DNA of 39,067 bases, from contig JAFSPF010000011.1 of assembly GCA_017443065.1 (NCBI GenBank), positions 1 through 39,067 on the forward strand. The letters are read 5' to 3'. A program made the position numbers and the translations under genes. Positions 1 to 8,900 of this stretch are shown here, piece after piece; position 1 is the first letter of the stretch; every line of letters begins with the position of its first letter. The DNA is from Lachnospiraceae bacterium. GTDB lineage: Bacteria > Bacillota > Clostridia > Lachnospirales > Lachnospiraceae. The notes below the pieces were generated by a model that saw only the letters and a list, made by a program, of their open reading frames with translations, did no database searches and was not told the origin of the DNA.

Positions 1-110
1 AAGCCATCCTGGGGTGTTACCTGCACAATACGCCTTCGACCGGACAGATAGTACTCTGCCGTCTTCTGATCAAACCCACGCTCCAAATAGTAATGAATAT
101 CCCTGCCCAT
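1..110 (-). CDS. DUF2442 domain protein (partial, cut by window edge)
   Basis: Only the first 36 or so codons are in the window; the gene continues beyond base 1. The start is ATG at 110, preceded by GAGG at a usable distance. The visible N-terminus (MGRDIHYYLERGFDQ) and the following segment, which leads into an 'RRRIVQVTP' strand, match the usual beginning of small DUF2442 proteins. It starts 7 bases after the stop of the DUF4160 gene, and DUF4160 and DUF2442 genes are recurrent neighbours in bacterial accessory regions. The molecular role is unknown. The two-gene layout resembles toxin-antitoxin pairs, but nothing in the sequence proves that. Confidence 0.7.
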   Translation of the reverse strand, partial: MGRDIHYYLERGFDQKTAEYYLSGRRRIVQVTPQDG

Positions 111-117
111 AGACGCC

Positions 118-378
118 TCACTTCATCGGTTCTATCACAAACAATTCCTGACTCTTTTCAGCCAGATTCCAGTTTTCCATCAGTTCTTCCTGATGAAACG
201 CAGCCCAGCCTAACAGCATCTTTAATTGTTTTGGAGGAATACTGCCCTCAAAGACTTCTAATTCATTAATCAGCACCAACACTTCCTCGCCGCCATAAGT
301 TGCATGAAAATGAGGCGGCCTGTGTTCCCTCCAATGAATAAAAACCTTGATACCCCTGAAAGCCGAGATTGTAGGCAT
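118..378 (-). CDS. DUF4160 domain protein
   Basis: Small protein of 86 residues. The family signature is clear: the N-terminus MPTISAFRGIKVFIHW, then EHRPPHFHATYGG. The second motif, with its His-rich PPHFHA stretch, is the hallmark of DUF4160. I chose the second ATG (378) over the one at 384 because GGAGGG lies 9 bases before it but only 3 bases before the earlier one, and because family members usually begin MPTIS. Its biochemical function is not known. It is the first gene of a two-gene unit with the DUF2442 gene, transcribed from the promoter at 494-522. Confidence 0.85.
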   Translation of the reverse strand: MPTISAFRGIKVFIHWREHRPPHFHATYGGEEVLVLINELEVFEGSIPPKQLKMLLGWAAFHQEELMENWNLAEKSQELFVIEPMK

Positions 379-401
379 CTCCATTTCCCTCCCGCCATCG
401 G

Positions 402-482
402 TTATATAGATACTTCTTCAAAATCCTTTTCATTTACAAGAGATCTGACTTCCTGTAACCTGTCTTTCATATACAATGTCAT
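402..482 (-). CDS. possible leader ORF, 26 residues
   Basis: A short open frame (MTLYMKDRLQEVRSLVNEKD...) lies between the promoter at 494-522 and the DUF4160 gene, so it would sit inside the transcript leader. It ends 23 bases before the DUF4160 start. No good ribosome binding site precedes it. It could be a leader peptide, a decayed gene remnant or chance. Confidence 0.2.
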   Translation of the reverse strand: MTLYMKDRLQEVRSLVNEKDFEEVSI

Positions 483-493
483 CAATATCTTTT

Positions 494-522
494 TTTATAT
501 CAGAACGCTCATCAGATGTCAA
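494..522 (-). promoter_or_regulatory. near-consensus sigma-70 promoter for DUF4160-DUF2442
   Basis: On the minus strand TTGACA (517-522) is followed after exactly 17 bases by TATAAA (494-499), with TG one base upstream of the -10 (extended -10). This is the best promoter match in the window. It points at the DUF4160 gene, with transcription expected from about position 487 and a leader of roughly 110 bases. Confidence 0.75.
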
Positions 523-607
523 TTATTGGTGCCGGGTTTCCAAAACAGGTCATTATAACGAGCATGCAACAATTGACTCATTCCGAAGTATTCCTCTTCT
601 ATTAAGA

Positions 608-2317
608 CTATTCAACTAATATGAACTCTGTACCCGCTATCCAGATTGATTCACCCTCCATGGAAAAACTTGGTTTCCAGACCTGATGCCCGAGAAACTC
701 ATACGTCACTATGATTCTGCCGTCTTTGATTTCATAAGTACCTTCCGCACTTATGCCAAAAGCTGACATGATAATGCCGTTTTCTCCGTAGAAGGTGAAC
801 TCTTGGTAGAATCCATCCGTGGACAGATAGGTTCCGTTCGGTATTCCGTAAGCGGAAACATCTCTATTATCGCCGACATCTTCCTCTTCTTCATAAAAAT
901 AGTCTGCCCATACCAATTCCGCAGCCAAATCGCCGTTGTATAGCACAATGTAATCAATATCTATGATTTCAACCAGAAACACACCTGTTTCACCGTTTTC
1001 AAGACTCTCACACTCCAAGTACCATTCCCCGTTTTCTTCAAAAAAAAGGTATTCATCTAACGGACTAATAAGATTACAGTACTGACCGTCAAACATAATC
1101 AGTTCACCGGGAACAGTCTGCCCAAATCCTTCCTCCCCCACGCACACCCAGTCACCTTCAATAATAAAGGTATCATCATCGTATCCCGTCTTATCTTCGA
1201 TTGGTTCTGTCGAAAACGTATTATTGTTCTCCTGCAAACCATAAACAGATGCATTATTGTTTGAAGATATTTCATTTTTGAAGTTCCCTTCGCAAACAGC
1301 ATGATAATATCCTGCCATTTCATGGTTGGCATACATATCATCCCCTTTATCAAAAAAGAGCCTGTAATCAACTGGAACTATTAGAACGCTTCCATATCGA
1401 TTATTCCATGTAATACTGCCATTTGCAGGCTTAAGCGGAAAGTCTCCGTTTGGCCCATATGAATCATAATAGTTAAATATATTCCATATATTGTTGTATG
1501 TATGCCGTTCGTCAGATTGTAATGAATTCAACGCGCCAAAAGTATATCCAAAGATTTTTTCATCATAATAATGAGACATTTCCATTGCAAAGAGATTTGC
1601 CGCAGCACCTCCGAGGCTATGACCGGATATCAAATAAACTGTTTCTTCTCCCTGAAACAAATACTGCTTCTGCTCCATATAGTACTCCAAGCCTTCCCTG
1701 ATATCTTCAGCAAATAGTGTGAAACCGCTGAATGATTTCTGTCCATGCCAGTCACTTGTAAATAGACTCGGAAAAAAAGACTTAGCATCCGCATATTTCT
1801 CGTAATCGGTCTTTGTCCCACGAATGATTATTGCAACCAGGTCAAATGCTTTTTTTTCGGTATACATCGTTTGATGTGCAATTGAAAACACATAGTTATC
1901 ATCTTCTGCCATCTTTATAGGTGCATTTAGGTCATTCCTAGGATATCCAAACAGCATAATATGATCTTTTTCAAAGCCCAACACGTTATATGCAGGAACA
2001 ATATAATCAGCACATCCCAATCGTTCCGTACTATCACAAGCTGCAGCAGTCAGAGCAGCTGCAAGTATTGCGATCTGTTGGTTATACTCAAACTCATCTA
2101 TCAGGAATAAATCAGCACCCCAATCCACTTCTGCGCGACCTTCATCATATTCCGAATAGTATAATATTTCTCTTCTATCCAAATTATCATTAATGATTTC
2201 TCCACCTGTGACAGGGTCAACATGTTGCGTCGCACATGCAGCTAAAACAAATATCAAGATCAAATACATTCTTATATCATTGATCCTTTTATACAATTGT
2301 GTTTTTTCTTTTTCCAT
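608..2317 (-). CDS. class 3 lipase-like lipoprotein
   Basis: Predicted surface lipoprotein of 569 residues. A hydrophobic stretch ends in the lipobox LAAC with Cys28, so the mature protein should be lipid-anchored. Residues 155-245 carry the lipase class 3 (alpha/beta-hydrolase) core: a strand followed by RGTKT (166-170), which contributes to the oxyanion region, and SGHSLGG (231-237) with Ser234 as the expected nucleophile. The C-terminal 200 residues are acidic, rich in Tyr, Gly and Glu, and look like repeated small beta domains; I do not recognise them. The start ATG has AGGAGAT about 6 bases upstream. Base composition is AT-richer than the genes to its right, which hints at separate acquisition. 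The substrate is unknown, and the family includes non-lipase esterases. Confidence 0.8.
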   Translation of the reverse strand: MEKEKTQLYKRINDIRMYLILIFVLAACATQHVDPVTGGEIINDNLDRREILYYSEYDEGRAEVDWGADLFLIDEFEYNQQIAILAAALTAAACDSTERLGCADYIVPAYNVLGFEKDHIMLFGYPRNDLNAPIKMAEDDNYVFSIAHQTMYTEKKAFDLVAIIIRGTKTDYEKYADAKSFFPSLFTSDWHGQKSFSGFTLFAEDIREGLEYYMEQKQYLFQGEETVYLISGHSLGGAAANLFAMEMSHYYDEKIFGYTFGALNSLQSDERHTYNNIWNIFNYYDSYGPNGDFPLKPANGSITWNNRYGSVLIVPVDYRLFFDKGDDMYANHEMAGYYHAVCEGNFKNEISSNNNASVYGLQENNNTFSTEPIEDKTGYDDDTFIIEGDWVCVGEEGFGQTVPGELIMFDGQYCNLISPLDEYLFFEENGEWYLECESLENGETGVFLVEIIDIDYIVLYNGDLAAELVWADYFYEEEEDVGDNRDVSAYGIPNGTYLSTDGFYQEFTFYGENGIIMSAFGISAEGTYEIKDGRIIVTYEFLGHQVWKPSFSMEGESIWIAGTEFILVE

Positions 2318-2377
2318 TTCTTATCTCCTAAAAACTTATGAGATAATTATTACAAAACTATTCAAGCGGTTTCATAT

Positions 2378-4357
2378 TCAGGCAAGAATACGCATCTCTT
2401 CTGCAATCACGACAAAAAAATCGCCCTCGGAAAAAGTATACTCCAGCAACGCGCCACTTTGGTCTCTTTTGGGCGGATTCAAAACCGGCGCATCGTAACT
2501 CTCGGCATTCTTTCTCCTGTAACCGATAAAGATTTCATTTCGTTGCGCAACCGCATCAATCACGGCATACAGATGCATGCGTTCGTCCGTGGGGACATAA
2601 TGCCTGCATTCCTTAATGTATATTTCATATCCGTCACTCGTCAGCAATTCCTGAAATAACCCTGTGATCTCTTTTTTCTGGGCAATCTGTGCCATCAGCA
2701 ACGAGGCCATGTGTCTGCTGATGATAAAATCATCCTCTCCCGTTGCTGCCACAAGACGCTGGTTGCGTGCCATATGGATCTCGCTCGTAATGCGAAAACC
2801 CGCCTGTTTGAAATGGCGGTACTCTCTGAGGTACAAAAGCATTTTCAGACTGTGTTCGTCTTCCTTTTCCGGTGTATCCGTCTCATGATTGGTCAATACG
2901 ATGATACTTTCCGGCTGATATGTTTCCAGCAGACGGCCGATTTCCTCTTTTCCGTACCCCTCAGGCAGCTTTGTCTCGACCAGCTCCACCCCTTTTTCCA
3001 GCAATGCCTCTCTGGTCTTCTGACTGATCTCTTTCTTTCCGTTATTGTCATCCACCGCGATGATCCGTGAGCCCCGTTGTAAATACGAAACCTCTTCGCA
3101 CAGAACATCATTTGCCAGCCGGTGAATACCAATCAGCATACAGTTGTTTCTTTCAATCCGAATCTGATCCCTGATGTCGTACAAATCCGCGCCATATGCT
3201 TCGGATTCCAGCACGAAAGGATCATCATCGCTTTGCAATACAATCAGGCGGTCTCCCTCCTCAAACATGTTCTTATCCGGCGCGTCAATCACAATCCCGC
3301 GCTCTTTCTTCCAGACTCCGATCGCGATTGCATTGTTAAGGACATGGTTGATTTCCCGTACGGATTTATGGTAAAGCTTCGGATACAACTCATCCCGGTC
3401 AATGATATAAAACTCGGAGCCCAGAAAACTGAATACCTCCGTAAATACCAGGGAAAGCCCGGGCTGTCTGGATGTGTGGACAATGATCCGGGCAAGTGTT
3501 TTTTGCAGGGAAAGCATTTCAACTCTTAAACCGTCGTTCCTGTCGGTCCCGGCGATCAACGCTGTCGCCTCATTATCCTGTTCATAAATCACGGCAACGG
3601 CGTACGTCTCTGTACTTTCGGATTCCTCACCGATGATGCGTGTACAGGCAAGAATCGCCTTCGTCGTATCGAAATCAGAAAGCGTATTGATAATGACGGA
3701 CTTTGCCGACCGGATCGAGCACATTTCCAAATCCGCAAAATCATGGATGATCCCTTTTCTGCAGATGATCTTTGTGTTTTTGTAGCCGTCAACGTTTCTC
3801 AGTCTTCCCCTGATTTCATCCCCCATCAGGCTGACATCCATCTCGTCAAGTACGGTCACCGCCTGTTTTTTGGGCTGATTCCGGTTCGCTTCGATCAGCT
3901 CCCTCAGGATGATCAGCGCGTTGTCATTGTATCCGAGGATCACCGTATGATCCTGCTCCAGTACCCTGCTCCGTCCCTTTGCAAGTTCATTCATCTTTTT
4001 TGCGATCCCGTCACTGACAAGACCGATCAACAATGCCATGAAAAAAAGGCCGAACAGGGTTGCAATCAGCATCAGAACCAGAAAAACAGGTTTTACCTGA
4101 TTGTCCAGCGCACCGAGATTACCGGTGTCCAGTGTGCTCAGAAGGGTCTCCCACATGGACCAGAGCGTAAAGCCGCCGGTTTCGCGCAACAGAAGGGTTG
4201 CGATGACACCCATGATGATAATAAAAAAGAGCAGTACCACGAACAGAAGAATGATTTTTGAGGTCATTCCCTGGGACATGATATTATCTGCCCTGTATTT
4301 CAGGCGGCTTTTCCAATCACCCCGGTGATCCTGATTCAATCCTTGCCCCCCGGTCAT
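2378..4357 (-). CDS. CASTOR/POLLUX-type ion channel with TrkA-like regulatory domains
   Basis: Membrane ion channel of 659 residues. Helix 1 (about 34-57), a pore-loop-like segment (63-85, containing TLDTGN) and helix 2 (91-114) form a two-helix pore unit. A large cytoplasmic part follows, with two Rossmann-like RCK/TrkA-N units: the first begins at HTVILGYNDNA (about 137-147) and the second at NCMLIGIHRLAND (about 407). This matches the bacterial relatives of plant CASTOR/POLLUX channels, which conduct cations such as K+ or Ca2+ and are gated through the cytoplasmic ring. Ion and ligand cannot be read from sequence. Its ATG overlaps the stop of the preceding acidic-repeat gene (ATGA), so translation is probably coupled, making it the last gene of the tubulin/vWA operon. 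Confidence 0.8.
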   Translation of the reverse strand: MTGGQGLNQDHRGDWKSRLKYRADNIMSQGMTSKIILLFVVLLFFIIIMGVIATLLLRETGGFTLWSMWETLLSTLDTGNLGALDNQVKPVFLVLMLIATLFGLFFMALLIGLVSDGIAKKMNELAKGRSRVLEQDHTVILGYNDNALIILRELIEANRNQPKKQAVTVLDEMDVSLMGDEIRGRLRNVDGYKNTKIICRKGIIHDFADLEMCSIRSAKSVIINTLSDFDTTKAILACTRIIGEESESTETYAVAVIYEQDNEATALIAGTDRNDGLRVEMLSLQKTLARIIVHTSRQPGLSLVFTEVFSFLGSEFYIIDRDELYPKLYHKSVREINHVLNNAIAIGVWKKERGIVIDAPDKNMFEEGDRLIVLQSDDDPFVLESEAYGADLYDIRDQIRIERNNCMLIGIHRLANDVLCEEVSYLQRGSRIIAVDDNNGKKEISQKTREALLEKGVELVETKLPEGYGKEEIGRLLETYQPESIIVLTNHETDTPEKEDEHSLKMLLYLREYRHFKQAGFRITSEIHMARNQRLVAATGEDDFIISRHMASLLMAQIAQKKEITGLFQELLTSDGYEIYIKECRHYVPTDERMHLYAVIDAVAQRNEIFIGYRRKNAESYDAPVLNPPKRDQSGALLEYTFSEGDFFVVIAEEMRILA

Positions 4358-5889
4358 TTCTTTGTACGTGTTCTACGGCGCTTCTTCCCTTTCGGCGCAA
4401 TCTCCTCTGCCGGCGGGGTTTCCTCCCCTGCCGACGGCGCTTCTTCCTCTGCCGGAGGCGTCTCTTCCTCTGCAGGCGGTGCTTCTTCTGTCGGTGGCGT
4501 CTCTTCCTCTGCCGGTGCCTCTTCCTCTGCCGGCGGTGCCTCTTCCTCTGCCGGCGGCGCCTCCTCTTCTGCATGCGGCGCTTCTTCTTCTGCTGCCGGC
4601 AACGTCTCTTCCTCTGCCTGCGCTTCTTCCTCTGCCTGCGGCGCCTCATCTTCTGCGGGCGGTGCTTCTTCCTCTGCCGGCGCTTCATCTTCTACCGGCA
4701 CCTCTTCTTCTGCCAACGGTGCTTCTTCTATCTGCGCTTCTTCTTCTGCCGACGGCGCCTCTTCCTCTGCCGGCGTCATTGCGCTTTCCTCTTCCTCCCG
4801 TTTCTCCGGCAGCTCGGGAAGCAGCAGGCAGCCATCCTCCATATCGTAAAACGCACCGAAGATATCTAAAGCCAGCAGCTTACACTCGTCAATAATCAAA
4901 TACGGATGTTTTTGATATACTATCTCCGGCACCGCCACGGGAATCCCGCCCCCCGGCCGCGCTTCCGGACGTTCCTCCGCCGGTGCCTGCGGTTCTTCCT
5001 CTGCGGGTTCTTCTGTGTTTTCCTCCGCGGGTTCTTCCGTATTTTCCTCCACGGGTTCCTCCGTATCATCCTCCGCGGTTTCTTCCGTGTTTTCCTCCGC
5101 GGGTTCCTCCGTATCATCCTCCGCGGTTTCTTCCGTGTTTTCCTCCGCAGATTCTTCCGTATCTTCCCCCGCGCGATCTTCCGGGCCTTCCTCCGCGGGT
5201 ACCTCTGTGCTCTCCCCGAAAGGCTCCTCCGCCGGTGCTTCCGGGTTTTCCTCTGCCGATACTTCCGGATCTCCCTCTGCCGACGTTTCCGTATCTTCCT
5301 CCGCCGGTGCTTCCGGTTCGGGGAGAACGAAGGCTTCCGCCGCATCACGGATTTCCTGCATACATGCGACAAGGCGCGCACATTCCTCTCCCCGGAGATA
5401 ACGCCTTTCCTTTTCCGCGATTTCCCGCATTCGATGATAGAGCGGTTCCTTCTGTATCACGTTCCCCGCATCAGTTTCATTTTCAAGCTTTTCAAGCTCG
5501 CTTTGGAATTCTTTTTCTTTCTGATCCAGAAACACCAGATTGCAAACCGTCTGCATATATACTCTTCTGGCATAGGGATCATCGGTAGACTCCGGATGAA
5601 TCATCATGGACCAGTTGCGCAAACGGTTAAAATTTAATTCTCTCGGCGTAACGGAAAGCATGTTTTTGCTTTCCAGATGCTGTTCCGCCTTCTTTCTGTA
5701 TTTGTTGATTTCTTCCCTGTATTCCAGTATTTTCTGCAATTGTGTCTGCAGCTTTTCGATTCTTTTTTTGCGCAGAAGCTCCCTGCCGTCTCCGTGCAGG
5801 ATCAGTTCCTGTCTGGCCGCCTCATATTCGGTATACAGACGCTCAAGATATGCGCTGCCGTTTTCATAAAACTCCAAAAACCGGTTCAT
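4354..5889 (-). CDS. coiled-coil protein with two acidic Glu/Pro/Ala repeat blocks and basic tail
   Basis: About 511 residues; no known family recognised. The first 190 residues are charged and helical, probably coiled coil. Then come an acidic repeat block of TEEPAEEN/TEETAEDD-type units (about 120 residues), a short hydrophobic island that could fold (around YLIIDECKLLALDIFGAFYD), a second acidic block of EEEAPPA-type units (about 135 residues), and a basic end (GKKRRRTRTKK). There is no signal peptide or membrane helix. I chose ATG 5889 because GAGGA sits 8 bases upstream; an in-frame ATG at 5913 lacks such a site. The gene lies just after the DA1-like gene and overlaps the channel gene by 4 bases. 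It may be a flexible linker or scaffold whose positive tail contacts membrane, nucleic acid or an acidic partner; that is inference. Confidence 0.8.
   Translation of the reverse strand: MNRFLEFYENGSAYLERLYTEYEAARQELILHGDGRELLRKKRIEKLQTQLQKILEYREEINKYRKKAEQHLESKNMLSVTPRELNFNRLRNWSMMIHPESTDDPYARRVYMQTVCNLVFLDQKEKEFQSELEKLENETDAGNVIQKEPLYHRMREIAEKERRYLRGEECARLVACMQEIRDAAEAFVLPEPEAPAEEDTETSAEGDPEVSAEENPEAPAEEPFGESTEVPAEEGPEDRAGEDTEESAEENTEETAEDDTEEPAEENTEETAEDDTEEPVEENTEEPAEENTEEPAEEEPQAPAEERPEARPGGGIPVAVPEIVYQKHPYLIIDECKLLALDIFGAFYDMEDGCLLLPELPEKREEEESAMTPAEEEAPSAEEEAQIEEAPLAEEEVPVEDEAPAEEEAPPAEDEAPQAEEEAQAEEETLPAAEEEAPHAEEEAPPAEEEAPPAEEEAPAEEETPPTEEAPPAEEETPPAEEEAPSAGEETPPAEEIAPKGKKRRRTRTKK
4396..4806. 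repeat. tandem repeat coding for acidic block 2
   Basis: Degenerate short in-frame repeats, seen on + as variations of 'cttcctctgccggcggtg', encode EEEAPPA-type units. The dominant steps are 18-24 bases, multiples of three, so copy-number changes would keep the frame. Confidence 0.85.
4954..5319. repeat. tandem repeat coding for acidic block 1
   Basis: In-frame repeats, seen on + as variations of 'ttcctccgcgggttcttccg', encode TEEPAEEN/TEETAEDD units. The best-conserved part, about 5000-5160, contains long near-identical copies, which suggests recent duplication. The unit differs from that of block 2, so the blocks did not arise as one array. Confidence 0.85.
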
Positions 5890-5919
5890 ACTCATATTCC
5901 TCATGTCAGTCATTGCCGT

Positions 5920-8900
5920 TTACAGGGGCGGGAAATTATGAAACGGTGTCATCTGTGAGACGCTTCCGTCGGTCCGTATCCCGTATTTTTCCTTGTAGAG
6001 CCTGAAGCCGATGCCGTATTCATCTTCTCTGCACTCTAACAGCTGTTCCTGCTGATGCGCATATAAAGACTCTCCGATGATATACAGCAATTGTATTTCC
6101 GCCCAGCATGCCATCCCCTCATATACAATGAGGCGGTTCTTCTGGTCCCCGTACTGCTTGACGATGTCTTTGTCATTCCAATGCAGGTACTGCCAGATAT
6201 GCGTCATTTCATGCGCAATCGTGGAAATCGTCGCCAGACGCGGACTGCCGTTCTCTATAAAAATGGTAAACTTTGTTCCTTTTCTCTGGGCAAAACCCAG
6301 TGCTCTTTCCGCAACACCTTTGGACGGCGCAAACACCATACCGCCATGCTTGGCGATTTTTCTGGCATCGGCCGTCTGAACGGAGATGCCCGCCTTGTAG
6401 CGAATATCATAGGTGTTTTCCATCATGTTTCTTGTCTGCAGGAAAACGTTTTTGAAATCCGATACATCCGAAATGGCGGACGCCGAACAGTCATTGCAGC
6501 GGATTCTGCCGTCGGGAAGCATATCATAGCTGATTCCCGTCAGCGGCAACATACAGAAATCGCAATGATTCTCCACCTCAACGTCCTGCAACGTATCCTT
6601 GAATGCCATACGTTTTCTGGCTTTGCGGAGGTCATTGTCACCGCCATATCCCCGGATCGTCAGATACGCCTTTGTTTCTTCGATCACGAGCGATTCATCA
6701 ATTTCGTCAAAGCCAAACTTCAAACAGCACCGCTTCTGATACGAGGACTCATCCGCGGGAAGCAGGAGGTCCAGATCATCCTGAACGGCATTGTCCCGGA
6801 TCAGATCATCCTCCTCGCTGCGCAACATGGACTGTTCCTCGGGAATGTCGATCGCCGTGTCACCCGCGTCCGTACCGGGAGCAGGCGCGGCGTCACCCGC
6901 CCTTTGTGCCGCCATCGGCTCCGCAGCTTTCACCGGTTCTTCCTTCGGCGATTCTTTCGACTCTTCTTCCGGCTTTCTCTGAATGATTTTACCCCGGTTT
7001 AAATGTGTCATGCGCCTCCGCAGCTTTCCGAAAAAGTGGAGGATCGCATTTCTTCCCTTGACGGCTTCGTCTACCGGCATTTGGATCTCATGCATTTCTT
7101 CCTCTTTCTCCGGAAGTGCACGGATCTGTTCAAAATGCCAGTCAAGATAATCCGCAATCATCTCGAACAGTCTTCCCAGACAGTTTTCAACAGCCTCCAG
7201 CAGTCCGAGATCCATATCGCTGTCTTCCATGATGTAGATGCACGTTTCATCCGTCATGCCGTCCAGATAATAATTCATATAATCCAGCATGCCGTTCTCT
7301 TTCGGGGCTCTGACGGAAAGCGCAGCAATATACTGCCAGGAATCCGGAAAAACCGTCCGCAGCAGTTCATTGAACAATACGCAAATCGTGAATCGTGTCT
7401 GTTCATCCGTATCGGGCAGTGTCAGGCGCAGATAGGACTTGTGATGATAGCTCCGGCTGTAGGAATCAATGGAGGGATCGTCGCAAAGATCGATCAGCTT
7501 TGCGGTTCGGAGATCAAATATATCCCGCATCTCCAGGTAACCGGTCGTATCCACGGTGAAATCTCCGGACAGCACCGTGATGCCGATATCTCCCTCTTTC
7601 CTCTCGGAAAGCACCCTGCTTTCCTCCGCCAGGTGATAATACCTGATCTGACGGTAATACTTTCTCGATGTATAGTGATCCGAGGCTCTCTGCAATACAC
7701 AACCGATTCTCGGAGATACCTGCTTTACGGTATAATACTTTCCTTCATAGGTCACATGCTGGCCCGGCATGACAAGCTGTGTGATATGCTCAAACATCCT
7801 GGCGTCAATGATTTCCTTTTCGAAAGTTTCATCTTCAACGATAAAGAAGGCATTCATCAGTGTTTTGGCAAAGCGGGATTCGAATACGCTCCTTTCAATC
7901 CCGTAGTACATGACACTGTGCCGGATCAGATCCTCACCGATGACGGTTTTGCTGTTTTGCGTAAACACCGTATCCCGGATCCCGGTATAATAATAAATCT
8001 TGTTTTGCAGCAGGGACGGAATATCGCTTCCGTCCTTTCCGATCAGCTCATAGGCATGATGAATGTCCTGCTCACTGACCGGAGAACATGCCATGGCCAG
8101 GATCAGTCTCAGCGTGACGTTTCTTTCCGTGTTTGCATAGGCTGCCGTAATCGACGGAATGGCCTTGGGATCCGCAACGAACATCCTGTGATTGAAGCTC
8201 ATATAGTCACGAAGAAGATAGTTTTCGGACAGGACGTTGACAAAGGATTGCTGTTCTCCCCGCGTTGTATAAATACGGAACATTTCAAACAGGTTACAGA
8301 ATTCGTCTTCCGCAATCACAAACGCATGCTGATTGATCCGCAAATCCCAGAGATTCGCGCTGAAATGCATATGATCATCCAGGCTTTTCTGTTGTGCGGG
8401 CAAATGTGTGTATTTGCAGAATTGCTTGTAATACTGTCCGGCAATCCATTGGATGTCCCTGACGGGGGCCTTGGATTCGGAAATCCACACGGTATCCGGC
8501 ACCTGGTTTTTGATGGCAATCCCCGATAGCTCGATCCCGTTTCCGAGATAGTGCGTCTGTTGCTGGAACATTTTCTGTCTCAGAAAATCCCCGCAAGAAT
8601 CCCATGCCAGGGCTGTATATGTCCCATGGGACATCGGAGATGAAATCACATGTACGAATTCCGTTTCCAGCACATGGGAAAGGGTATCCACCAGACCGTC
8701 CGCATCATGGTCGCTGACAAAGAATACCTGCTGTGCCGTCCTTGTCTTTTCCGCGAGCAGCTTTAATCCGCTTTGCGCGGTCGCAAGGATTCTGGACGGT
8801 TCTAAGAGAATCACCAGTCCGGTTTCACGAAAAAAAGGTTCGTTTACGGAAAGAAGCTCCAGGTCATACAGCCTGGACGCCGGAAGAATGCCGACCTCAC

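Noticed and set aside
4396-5319. Possible CRISPR array
   Set aside because: The repeats are contiguous, degenerate and in-frame coding; there are no unique spacers of constant length.
4317-5637. Arg-rich, Ser-rich and Phe/Leu-rich frames across the repeat gene
   Set aside because: They are other-frame readings of the same acidic tandem repeats. Only the minus-strand frame joins to non-repetitive, plausible protein at both ends.
7003-8529. 508-codon open frame on +
   Set aside because: It is the complement of the DA1-like gene; its product has no domain pattern and is rich in His/Ile/Arg, as expected for a shadow frame.
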